A stretch of 6,227 nucleotides of DNA from a bacterium (GTDB lineage: Bacteria > Bacillota_A > Clostridia > Lachnospirales > Lachnospiraceae), in assembly GCA_004562915.1 (NCBI GenBank), contig SFQZ01000124.1, forward strand, positions 1 through 6,227, given 5' to 3'. Below, in pieces: positions 1 to 5,506 of this stretch. A program made the translations under genes and the position numbers. The notes under the pieces were generated by a model, which searched no databases, was not told the origin of the DNA, and worked only from the letters and a program-made list of their open reading frames with translations. Numbering within the stretch: the stretch's first letter is position 1; each line of letters starts with the position of its first letter.

Positions 1-20
1 TTGAACCAAATCACGCATGC
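1..20 (+). repeat. Left terminal inverted repeat of the element
   Basis: The sequence ttgaaccaaatcacgcatgc is the reverse complement of 2481-2500 except at position 10 (A here, G in the other copy). The match ends after position 20, so the repeat appears to be exactly 20 bases unless it extends left of the window. Both copies begin TTGAACCAA when read inward. Confidence 0.85.
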
Positions 21-28
21 TGCGTGAT
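10..28. other. End hairpin overlapping the left inverted repeat
   Basis: Arms atcacgca (10-17) and tgcgtgat (21-28) are perfectly complementary around a 3-base loop, tgc. The left arm is part of the terminal repeat. HUH transposases commonly recognise a hairpin near the end they cut, so this is a plausible protein binding or termination site; that role is inferred. Confidence 0.55.
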
Positions 29-47
29 AGCCTTTCTATAGTTTTTC

Positions 48-80
48 AACTTCGCCATTGTATTGGCGGAGTTTTTCTTT
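48..80 (+). terminator. Rho-independent terminator in the element leader
   Basis: Arms aacttcgcca (48-57) and tggcggagtt (64-73) pair over 10 bp with one G-T wobble and a 6-base loop. They run straight into the tract tttttctttt. It reads in the + direction, the same as the element's genes, and lies about 200 bases before the first start codon. It would stop transcripts entering from the left flank, so the element's own promoter should lie to its right unless the terminator is conditional. Confidence 0.7.
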
Positions 81-111
81 TACAATCAACTCATCTTAGC
101 AAAAGGAAAAA

Positions 112-163
112 CCCTACGGATGAGTCTCTTTAGTTTGGCGACCAAGTCTCTCATTCCGTAGGG
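112..163 (+). promoter_or_regulatory. Long imperfect stem-loop in the element leader
   Basis: The arms ccctacgga (112-120) and tccgtaggg (155-163) pair perfectly. After a single-base bulge (T154) the stem continues with tgag (121-124) against ctca (150-153). A small inner stem, ttgg/ccaa, may form at 135-138 and 142-145. The 13-bp stem could be an RNA structure or a DNA binding or cutting site for one of the two enzymes. No run of T follows it, so it is not a terminator. The role is unknown. Confidence 0.5.
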
Positions 164-219
164 CTACCTACAATCATGAGTATACGGTCTTTTCCAGATT
201 TTTTCAAGCCAATTCGTTC

Positions 220-270
220 CCCTCCTGTAAAAGTTTTTTCACTTTTCTATCTATTTTACTTACAGGAGGG
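220..270 (+). promoter_or_regulatory. Stem that sequesters the recombinase ribosome binding site
   Basis: The arms ccctcctgtaa (220-230) and ttacaggaggg (260-270) are perfect complements over 11 bp, with a 29-base loop. The right arm contains the AGGAGG ribosome binding site (264-269) of the recombinase gene, 9 bases before its ATG at 279. A transcript starting left of 220 would fold and hide this site, whereas one starting inside the loop would not. Comparable sequestration is known to limit expression of other insertion sequences such as IS200 and IS10. I found no convincing promoter in the loop, so the switch itself is inferred. Confidence 0.6.
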
Positions 271-278
271 CTTATGCC

Positions 279-1142
279 ATGAATAATAACGATTATATCC
301 AAAAACATTCCGATATCCTTTCTTTCCGTGAACTTGCGGATGGAACCATCGCAACCTATATTTCCTATCTCAGGATTTTCCTTGACTGGGTTTCTTGCGA
401 ACTTGACGGAAAGCCTGTCCCTGATGTCTCCTGGGAAGAAATCCGTTCTTTCTGCCTGTTCCTCAAAAATGTGAAACATTTGAACCCTCGAACCATCAAT
501 GTTTATATTGCACAGCTGCGTGACTTTTATATCTACGTCCTTCACAAAGACTGGGATATCCGGGAAGTTCCTTATCTCCATTATGATGAACATCTTCCCT
601 CGTTCCTTACCGTTTCTGAGGTCAACCAACTGATTGATTCTTTCACAAACATCAAGCATAAAGCCGAAATCGCTCTTTTGTATTCTTCCGGTATCCGGGT
701 CAGTGAATTGTGCCGTCTTCATTGTGGGGATATCTATCTTACAAAGAAACATATCTATATTTCCAAGAGCAAGAACCGTTCTGACCGTTATGCTGTCCTG
801 GCTGACCGTGTCGTTCCTATCCTGAAGGAATATATACGGCAGGAACACTCATCTGCCACTAAAGATGACTGGCTTTTCCCCGGACAGAAACCTGGCAGGC
901 ATATTTCCACCCAGTCCATTTACAATGAACTTGTACGGCAGTATGCGTCACTCGGCTGGAAGGAACGTGGCTTCAACTGCCATACACTCCGCCACAGCTT
1001 TGGGCTTCATCTTTATGAAGCAGGCACAGACCTCATGACGATCAAAGAGGCTATGGGGCACAAATCCATCTCCAGTACTACTGTCTACCTCACCCTTGGT
1101 ATCGGAAACGGAAGGAGTGTGACCAGTCCCTATGATCTTTGA
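279..1142 (+). CDS. Tyrosine recombinase (phage integrase / Xer-type) of the element
   Basis: This 287-residue protein has the two-domain plan of Xer-type recombinases, which cut and rejoin DNA through a covalent 3'-phosphotyrosine. An N-terminal SAM-like core-binding domain lies at about residues 5-95 and the catalytic domain at about 108-275. All catalytic positions are visible: R140 in GIRVSEL, K165 in the beta hairpin SKSKNRSDR, H235 and R238 in HTLRHS, H261 in GHKS, and the nucleophile Y270 in TTVYLTL. It therefore appears active. The start is the ATG at 279, placed 9 bases after AGGAGG; another ATG at 274 is out of frame. Its last 11 bases overlap the transposase start, which suggests coupled translation. 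It probably works with the transposase, for example on the inverted ends or on a circular intermediate, but its exact task is not known. Confidence 0.9.
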   Translation: MNNNDYIQKHSDILSFRELADGTIATYISYLRIFLDWVSCELDGKPVPDVSWEEIRSFCLFLKNVKHLNPRTINVYIAQLRDFYIYVLHKDWDIREVPYLHYDEHLPSFLTVSEVNQLIDSFTNIKHKAEIALLYSSGIRVSELCRLHCGDIYLTKKHIYISKSKNRSDRYAVLADRVVPILKEYIRQEHSSATKDDWLFPGQKPGRHISTQSIYNELVRQYASLGWKERGFNCHTLRHSFGLHLYEAGTDLMTIKEAMGHKSISSTTVYLTLGIGNGRSVTSPYDL

Positions 1143-2325
1143 TCCTTCCACAGGTGTTGTCACCCAATACCCGATCCGGAAAATCTTTCACAAGTTTTAT
1201 CAGGATTATGCCAAACTCCATCCTGTAAATGAACAGCAGGCAAAGGCTGCTAACTGTATCAGTAAATGCAAATCCGGATTGCTCGGTTATAACGTCAGCC
1301 ATTGTAAAGAATGCGGGCACACGGAAATCCATGCTGTTTCCTGCAATAACCGTGACTGCCCCAGCTGCCAGGCTCCTCTGGAGAAAAAGTGGGTCATGGA
1401 ACGCAAATCTGAACTGGTCGAAGGGATTGCCTACTACCATGTCATCTTTACAGTTCCGCATGAACTCAATGACCTCATATATGAAAACCAGAAGCTCCTG
1501 TATAATCTCTTTTTTTCCTGTGCATCAGATACGCTGATCACACTCTGCAGGGATAAGAAATATATGCATGCTACTCCCGGGATTGTATCTGTATTACACA
1601 CGTGGGGCCAACAGCTGAATTTCCACCCCCATCTCCACATTGCCTTATCCGGCGGTGGCATTACCCGCACTGGAAACTTTAGGGAAACCAGACATAAAGG
1701 GTTTATCATCCCGGAACAGGTAATTGCAAAAATGTTCCGTGGAAAATATCTGGACTCCCTGAAAAAGTACTACGATTCCGGAAAACTGTCTCTTGTCGGA
1801 AAATGTGAACCACTCCGCAACAGTTATAACTGGCAGGAATTTATAGACAACCTCTACTTAAAAAAATGGTGTCCCTTTATAAAAGAAACTTTTAACGGAA
1901 ATGGTAATGCCATGGAATACCTTGCCCGCTATGCTTATCGTACGGCAATCAGCAACAGCCGTATCGAAAGCATTTCTGAAAATGAAGTCTCTTTCAAATA
2001 TACGGATTATACCGATAGCAACAAAAAGAAAACTAAAACCGTATCCGGTGAAGAATTCATCCGCCTTTTCCTGCAGCATGTGCTGCCAAAGGGCTTTCAC
2101 AGGGTCAGGTTCAGCGGATATCTCTCGAACTGCCGGAAGACAAAGGAACTGAAGCATATCCACAGGCTTCGTGGAACCATTTATTCTGGAAACCCAGTAA
2201 AGGGAAAAGGAATGGCAGATCTAATGCTCCTGCTCTATGGTGTAAATATTTGTCAATGCCCAAAATGCAGGCATCAGATGGTAAACAACCGGGGAATGCA
2301 TCCACCGTCTAGATTCATAGCTTAA
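1132..2325 (+). CDS. IS91-family HUH/Y2 rolling-circle transposase
   Basis: This 397-residue protein has the IS91 order of parts. A zinc-binding N-terminal region has C58, C61, C71, C76 and C79 (CKECG, then CNNRDCPSC). The HUH nuclease motif HPHLH at 165-169 uses H167 and H169 to bind the metal. Two tyrosines four apart, Y263 and Y267 in YLARYAYR, match the catalytic pair that defines Y2 enzymes. A second Cys pair, C376 and C379, lies near the C-terminus. HUH transposases nick one strand, attach to its 5' end and move single-stranded DNA. No key residue is missing and the length fits the family. The ATG at 1132 overlaps the recombinase stop (TGA, 1140-1142), and AAGGAG at 1112-1117 lies 14 bases upstream, a little far, so translation may depend on ribosomes finishing the first gene. 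The only in-frame upstream alternative, a GTG at 1117, is followed at once by a stop. Confidence 0.93.
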   Translation: MIFDPSTGVVTQYPIRKIFHKFYQDYAKLHPVNEQQAKAANCISKCKSGLLGYNVSHCKECGHTEIHAVSCNNRDCPSCQAPLEKKWVMERKSELVEGIAYYHVIFTVPHELNDLIYENQKLLYNLFFSCASDTLITLCRDKKYMHATPGIVSVLHTWGQQLNFHPHLHIALSGGGITRTGNFRETRHKGFIIPEQVIAKMFRGKYLDSLKKYYDSGKLSLVGKCEPLRNSYNWQEFIDNLYLKKWCPFIKETFNGNGNAMEYLARYAYRTAISNSRIESISENEVSFKYTDYTDSNKKKTKTVSGEEFIRLFLQHVLPKGFHRVRFSGYLSNCRKTKELKHIHRLRGTIYSGNPVKGKGMADLMLLLYGVNICQCPKCRHQMVNNRGMHPPSRFIA

Positions 2326-2335
2326 TAAGCTTTTA

Positions 2336-2352
2336 TTACAGGCCGCCTGTAA
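2336..2352. other. Hairpin just after the transposase gene, candidate rolling-circle origin element
   Basis: The sequence ttacagg-ccg-cctgtaa is a perfect 7-bp stem with a 3-base loop, 11 bases after the transposase stop codon. In IS91 relatives the origin end lies downstream of the transposase and contains a hairpin. There is no T tract, so it is not a standard terminator. The same stem sequence (ttacagg/cctgtaa) also forms the core of the leader stem at 220-270. The region 2353-2480 shows no gene. Confidence 0.4.
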
Positions 2353-2366
2353 GGACGGTCTACTTG

Positions 2367-2377
2367 GCATGCCTGAC
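2367..2377 (+). repeat. Internal copy of the end-repeat motif
   Basis: The sequence gcatgcctgac matches gcatgcgtgac at 2481-2491 in the right terminal repeat at 10 of 11 positions, in the same orientation. It also lies within the palindrome ggcatgcc (2366-2373). Repeated subterminal motifs often serve as binding sites for transposases or recombinases. The match is short and could be chance. Confidence 0.35.
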
Positions 2378-2480
2378 AAAGTTGATTTTCTCCTATAAAG
2401 TAATTCTTCAGACTTTTTCAGGATAAAAAATGCCACACTCCAAGGGATTAGCGAACCATAAAAAACTGCATAAGAGGTAC

Positions 2481-2500
2481 GCATGCGTGACTTGGTTCAA
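2481..2500 (-). repeat. Right terminal inverted repeat of the element
   Basis: The sequence gcatgcgtgacttggttcaa is the inverted copy of bases 1-20 with one mismatch. The inner edge lies in a perfect 10-base palindrome, acgcatgcgt, at 2479-2488, so this end, like the left one, can fold on itself. The next base outward (2501) starts unrelated flanking DNA. Confidence 0.85.
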
Positions 2501-2501
2501 A

Positions 2502-2576
2502 AGGAAAGTACTAAATCCAGGGCTTGAAAGTATGCTCAGGCTCTGGATTTTTGAGCCCTGGACTTAGAACTTTCCT
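2502..2576. repeat. 75-base imperfect palindrome flanking the right end of the element
   Basis: The left arm at 2502-2524 and the right arm at 2554-2576 are complementary at 21 of 23 positions. The middle holds a further arm (2536-2550) that can pair with the same left arm instead. It begins one base after the terminal repeat of the element. It may be an intergenic hairpin repeat, a small miniature element, or part of the site the element chose. It lies outside the 20-base repeats, so I treat it as flanking DNA. The remaining sequence to the next gene (2577-2638) is AT-rich and shows only a ribosome binding site and weak promoter-like stretches. Confidence 0.6.
2513..2552 (+). terminator. Terminator-like fold inside the palindrome
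   Basis: Arms 2513-2527 and 2536-2550 pair over 15 bp, two of them G-T wobbles, with an 8-base loop. The second arm ends in the run ttttt at 2548-2552. Read in the + direction this resembles a rho-independent terminator and could end the transposase transcript or one from an upstream chromosomal gene. Part of the T run lies in the stem, and the competing 23-bp fold uses the same left arm, so the strength is uncertain. Confidence 0.45.
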
Positions 2577-2638
2577 AAGCTATTTTCATCACAACTTTAC
2601 CTCAGAATAAATTATAAAAAATTGATTTGGAGGTATCT

Positions 2639-3145
2639 ATGAAAAAAAATTGGAATAAACTGATCTTAGATTTAATCATGCTGATGATGTTTCTGCTGTT
2701 ATTCAATAAGCGGGTATTGGGTATGGGCTTTCATGAAATTGCAGGGCTGTGTGTTGGTGCAGTGGTCATTGTTCATCTTCTGCTTAATGGAAAATGGATC
2801 ACTCAAATTACCGGCAAACTGTTGGATAGCAAGCTGCCGCCAAGAACCCGTATTCTCTATCTCCTAAATATCTTTTTACTTATTGCGGTAGGAATGATCA
2901 TCTTTAGCGGTGCAATGATCTCCAAAGTGGTCTTCAGCTTTAATCTTCCCGGTCCCTGGAAGATCATCCATTATTTTTGTTCGGCTATGGCAATTATCCT
3001 TATGGGTATTCACCTTGGCTTACACGCAAAATATCTTCTGGGAATGGGAAAAAAGCTCCATCTCCTGCTCCCGCAGAAAATTGATTGTACTAAAAAACAT
3101 ACAATTTTTCTCTTTATTTCTTATCCGAATATGCTAAACTGTTAG
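2639..3145 (+). CDS. DUF4405-type four-helix membrane protein
   Basis: This 168-residue protein appears to be a small integral membrane protein of the DUF4405 family, whose function is not established. Four hydrophobic helices are visible at about residues 8-22, 31-49, 72-94 and 109-134. Histidines lie in or near helix 2 (H32 in FHEIAG, H46) and helix 4 (H111, H125, H129 in HLGLH), a layout like cytochrome b-type heme ligands, so heme binding and electron transfer are possible but unproven. The ATG at 2639 is chosen because GGAGG at 2629-2633 sits 5 bases before it; a TTG at 2627 would overlap that site. The tail after residue 147 becomes polar, then AT-rich, and may not be conserved. It ends 33 bases before the DAHP synthase and could be cotranscribed with it, though no functional link is evident. 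Confidence 0.75.
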   Translation: MKKNWNKLILDLIMLMMFLLLFNKRVLGMGFHEIAGLCVGAVVIVHLLLNGKWITQITGKLLDSKLPPRTRILYLLNIFLLIAVGMIIFSGAMISKVVFSFNLPGPWKIIHYFCSAMAIILMGIHLGLHAKYLLGMGKKLHLLLPQKIDCTKKHTIFLFISYPNMLNC

Positions 3146-3178
3146 GGTATATGTCACGTTCTGATTATGGAGGAGAAA

Positions 3179-4207
3179 ATGAGTTTCAGGTTTATCACCA
3201 AGCTTCCTACACCGGAAGAAATTAAAGAGCAACTGCCTGTTCCTGCGCACCTGAAGGCTTTAAAGGAAAAGCGCGATCAGGAAATTAAGGATGTGATTTG
3301 TGGAAGAAGCAATAAGCTCCTGGTTATTATCGGCCCCTGCTCCGCTGACAATGAAGACTCTGTCTGCGATTACATCAGCCGCCTTGCCAGGGTCAATGAT
3401 AAGGTTAAGGAAAAATTGATCCTGATTCCCCGCATCTATACCAATAAACCCCGCACTACCGGAGAAGGCTACAAGGGTATCGTTTCCCAGCCTGATCCCG
3501 AGAAAAAGCCGGATTTTTTACAGGGACTTATTGCCATGCGTAAGATGCACATTCGTGCTATGGAGGAATCCGGCCTGACTGCCGCTGACGAAATGCTTTA
3601 TCCCGAGAACTGGCCCTATGTTTCTGATATCCTTTCTTACGTTGCCATCGGTGCAAGATCTGTAGAGGATCAGCAGCATCGCCTGACGGTCAGCGGCTTT
3701 GATGTTCCTGCCGGAATGAAAAATCCCACCAGTGGTGATTTTTCCGTTATGCTGAATTCCGTGTATGCCGCACAGCAGGCCCATTCCTTTATTTACAGAG
3801 GCTTCGAGGTTGAAACCTCGGGTAATTCTCTCTCTCATACTGTTCTCCGCGGAGCAGTAAACAAATATGGAAGAAGTCTGCCCAATTATCATTATGAGGA
3901 TTTGCATCTGCTGTTGAACCTGTACAGCCAGCGAGAGCTTTCCAATCCTGCCTGTATTATTGATGTCAACCATAATAATTCCAACAAGCAGTTTAAGCAG
4001 CAGATTCGTATTGCCAAGGAAGTGATGCACAATCGGAAGCTGGATACCGATATCCACGCCCTGGTTAAGGGACTGATGATCGAGAGCTATCTGGAGGAAG
4101 GCTGCCAGAAAATCGGAGAAGGGGTATATGGTAAATCTATTACCGATCCCTGTCTTGGCTGGGCTGATACAGAGCGTCTTATTTATGATCTGGCCGAATA
4201 TGAATAA
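3179..4207 (+). CDS. aroF: 3-deoxy-7-phosphoheptulonate (DAHP) synthase, class I
   Basis: This 342-residue enzyme joins phosphoenolpyruvate and erythrose 4-phosphate to make DAHP, the first step of the shikimate pathway in the cytoplasm. It matches the AroF/AroG/AroH type in length and motifs. The metal ligands are visible as C54 in GPCSA, H265 in DVNHNNSNK, E302 in MIESYLEEG and D323 in SITDPCLGW. Substrate-binding stretches include KPRTTGEGYKG, GARSVEDQQHR, GMKNPTSGD with K181, and HTVLRGA. The ATG at 3179 is preferred because GGAGG at 3169-3173 lies 5 bases upstream; an earlier in-frame ATG at 3167 overlaps that site. By alignment with E. coli AroG, the position of its feedback serine S180 is Asp here (D175), so inhibitor specificity cannot be read off. 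aroF is the generic symbol; which effector controls it is unknown. No T-box or leader peptide is visible upstream. Confidence 0.95.
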   Translation: MSFRFITKLPTPEEIKEQLPVPAHLKALKEKRDQEIKDVICGRSNKLLVIIGPCSADNEDSVCDYISRLARVNDKVKEKLILIPRIYTNKPRTTGEGYKGIVSQPDPEKKPDFLQGLIAMRKMHIRAMEESGLTAADEMLYPENWPYVSDILSYVAIGARSVEDQQHRLTVSGFDVPAGMKNPTSGDFSVMLNSVYAAQQAHSFIYRGFEVETSGNSLSHTVLRGAVNKYGRSLPNYHYEDLHLLLNLYSQRELSNPACIIDVNHNNSNKQFKQQIRIAKEVMHNRKLDTDIHALVKGLMIESYLEEGCQKIGEGVYGKSITDPCLGWADTERLIYDLAEYE

Positions 4208-4228
4208 ACCTGACAGCATAACAGCCAA

Positions 4229-4252
4229 TCCGGTATTTTCTTAATAGCCGGA
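4229..4252. other. Small hairpin after aroF
   Basis: Arms tccgg-tatt (4229-4237) and aata-g-ccgga (4243-4252) form a 9-bp stem with one bulged G and a 5-base loop, 21 bases after the aroF stop. No T tract follows on either strand, so it may stabilise the mRNA end rather than terminate it. Confidence 0.3.
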
Positions 4253-4331
4253 CTAAAGATGCGGAATATTTCTTTCAGTGTATTATCTATCAATTAAGAA
4301 ATGTTGAATTATTATGGCTGCAAATAAGTTA

Positions 4332-4410
4332 AGCTGCTGAAAGTGGGCAGAACATTTATCCTGATCAGATAAAAGCTCTCTGCCTACCATTCAGCAGCTC
4401 TTTTATTTTA
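4332..4410 (+). terminator. Structured terminator between convergent aroF and xerD
   Basis: The outer stem agctgctgaa (4332-4341) pairs perfectly with ttcagcagct (4390-4399). A second stem, ggcaga (4346-4351) with tctgcc (4379-4384), and an inner stem, tttatc (4355-4360) with gataaa (4368-4373), continue it. The tract ttttatttta follows at 4401-4410. It clearly reads as a terminator for the + strand aroF transcript. On the minus strand the stem is followed only by aacttattt, so it may act weakly on xerD as well. Confidence 0.75.
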
Positions 4411-4414
4411 TCCA

Positions 4415-5302
4415 TCAGCCACGAGGATGTGCATTCGCATAGACCTGGCGCAGCTTATGATGATTCAGGTTGGCATAAACCTGAGTTGTGGAAATATCCG
4501 AATGACCCAGCATCTCCTGCACACTTCTCAAATCCGCCCCATTTTCTACCAAATGTGCGGCAAAGGAATGGCGCAGCGTATGCGGAGTGATATCTTTTTC
4601 TATCCCCGCTTTTACCGTATAATGCTTAATCAGCTTCCAGAAGCCCTGTCGGCTCATCGGATGACCAAGGCAATTGACAAAAACTACATCTGAATCCAGG
4701 TCATTGATCATTGCATTGCGTGAATTTTCCAGATAATCCAATAATGCCTCTCTGGCCTTTGCCCCAAAGGGAATAATTCGATCCCTTCCCCCATCATTAC
4801 AGACGATATAATTCATCTGTAGATTTAACTGAGTGTTTCTCAGAGTAATCAACTCGGTAACCCGGATTCCGGTCGCATACAAAAGTTCCAACATTGCCTT
4901 ATCCCTGATCTCCTTAGGATTGTTGCCCACAGGCTGCTTAAGCAGCTTTTCTACTTCCTTCAGAGTCAGCACCTCCGGCATCTTCTTATCGATTTTAGGT
5001 GCCTTCAGTCCTTCTGCACAGTCCTCGGTTACCAGCTTTTCTTTCAGCATATACAGATACCATGACTTAATGGCAGCAATATTTCTGGAAATAGTGGAAG
5101 CAGCAAAATGGCTCTGCTCCAGGCAATGAATATAATCACAAAGGAGCTGGTGGTCAATCTGCTCCACCTGATCAATCCCTCTGGATTCCATATAGGCACG
5201 CATCTTATTCAGATCACGTCGATATGACATCTGCGTATTATAAGACGTTTTCTTTACATTATGCAAATAAGAAACAAATCCATCAACTGCTTGTTCAATC
5301 AT
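4415..5302 (-). CDS. xerD: XerD-like tyrosine recombinase
   Basis: This 295-residue protein has the length and two-domain form of chromosomal Xer recombinases, which resolve chromosome dimers at dif with a XerC partner. The N-terminal core-binding domain spans about residues 3-95 and the catalytic domain about 108-290. R147 (GIRVTEL), H241 and R244 (HTLRHS), H267 (GHSDI) and the nucleophile Y276 (TTQVYANL) are present. The beta-hairpin position that is normally a catalytic lysine (GKGNKER in XerD proteins) reads NDGGRDR, with Asp170 in its place. The start at 5302 follows GAGGGG (5313-5308) by 5 bases. Next to a spoIIM-like gene it fits the usual xerD setting of endospore formers rather than a mobile element. 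It has its own promoter at 5379-5407. A lineage-specific Xer paralogue is the main alternative to true XerD. Confidence 0.85.
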   Translation of the reverse strand: MIEQAVDGFVSYLHNVKKTSYNTQMSYRRDLNKMRAYMESRGIDQVEQIDHQLLCDYIHCLEQSHFAASTISRNIAAIKSWYLYMLKEKLVTEDCAEGLKAPKIDKKMPEVLTLKEVEKLLKQPVGNNPKEIRDKAMLELLYATGIRVTELITLRNTQLNLQMNYIVCNDGGRDRIIPFGAKAREALLDYLENSRNAMINDLDSDVVFVNCLGHPMSRQGFWKLIKHYTVKAGIEKDITPHTLRHSFAAHLVENGADLRSVQEMLGHSDISTTQVYANLNHHKLRQVYANAHPRG

Positions 5303-5378
5303 CCTTTCCCCTCATTCTGCTGTATCAACAGCTTTTAATCACAGGAATCCCAGAGTCCAGTACACTGACATTGTTTTC

Positions 5379-5407
5379 ATTATACGCAGTAAGCAGGATA
5401 AAATCAA
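5379..5407 (-). promoter_or_regulatory. Sigma-A-type promoter of the xerD-like gene
   Basis: On the minus strand TTGATT (5407-5402) and a perfect TATAAT (5384-5379) are separated by exactly 17 bases. Transcription would begin near 5372, leaving about 70 bases of leader before the ATG at 5302. The leader can form a small gctgt/acagc hairpin near the ribosome binding site. Confidence 0.75.
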
Positions 5408-5420
5408 CGATTAAATTTGC

Positions 5421-5452
5421 CTAAAAATCCCTTTATTTTCGGTGATTTTTAG
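5421..5452. other. Inverted repeat upstream of the xerD promoter
   Basis: The arms ctaaaaatc (5421-5429) and gatttttag (5444-5452) are perfect 9-base complements around a 14-base AT-rich spacer. It lies 14 bases upstream of the -35 box. It could be an operator or the remnant of a terminator; it lacks a following T tract. Confidence 0.3.
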
Positions 5453-5471
5453 CAATATACAAAATATCGAC

Positions 5472-5505
5472 AAAAAAACTTTCACGCAATACCATATATG
5501 GTGAA
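5472..5505 (-). terminator. Probable terminator of the spoIIM-like gene
   Basis: On the minus strand, just after the stop codon, ttcac (5505-5501) pairs with gtgaa (5485-5481) and encloses the perfect palindrome accatatatggt (5491-5502, sharing its last bases with the outer arm). A run of seven T (5478-5472) follows. The stem is short and AT-rich, so the call is moderate. The palindrome could instead be a protein binding site. Confidence 0.45.
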
Positions 5506-5506
5506 T

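Larger units (their letters stand above)
1..2500 (+). mobile_element. IS91-type insertion element with an accessory tyrosine recombinase
   Basis: The element is bounded by inverted repeats at 1-20 and 2481-2500 that match at 19 of 20 positions. Between them lie only two genes, a tyrosine recombinase and an IS91-type HUH transposase, which overlap by 11 bases and must form one operon. The two non-coding ends (278 and 175 bases) are rich in hairpins. IS91-family elements move by a rolling-circle, single-stranded mechanism, and some members are known to carry an extra tyrosine recombinase gene. Long symmetric inverted repeats are unusual for that family, whose ends are normally short or dissimilar. 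Both genes are open from start to stop, so the copy looks intact. The left edge coincides with base 1 of the window, so a longer left repeat, or flanking target sequence, cannot be excluded. Confidence 0.85.

Noticed and set aside
1..10. GAAC and CAAG tetramers, the known IS91 target sequences, within the terminal repeat
   Set aside because: GAAC occurs in both inverted ends (and CAAG in the right one, read inward) as part of the repeat itself, so they are not flanking target DNA; left flanking sequence is not available to test further.
1..30. TTGAAC at the left tip as a -35 box
   Set aside because: There is no acceptable -10 box at the right distance, and any transcript would hit the terminator at 48-80.
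204..848. Minus-strand open frame of 214 codons opposite the recombinase
   Set aside because: It lies opposite a gene with a full catalytic motif set, runs antisense to it, has no recognisable motif, and is best explained as a shadow.
3081..3135. Possible promoter for aroF inside the end of the DUF4405 gene (TTGATT at 3081, TACAAT at 3100, TATGCT at 3130)
   Set aside because: None of the combinations gives a good -35 box with 16-18 base spacing, so it is only AT-rich sequence as far as can be judged.
3518..4228. Minus-strand open frame of 236 codons opposite aroF
   Set aside because: It is antisense to a clear DAHP synthase and shows no motif or ribosome binding site of its own.
5224..5424. 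Plus-strand small open frame over the xerD start and promoter
   Set aside because: It overlaps a well-supported minus-strand promoter and gene start, and has no ribosome binding site or motif.
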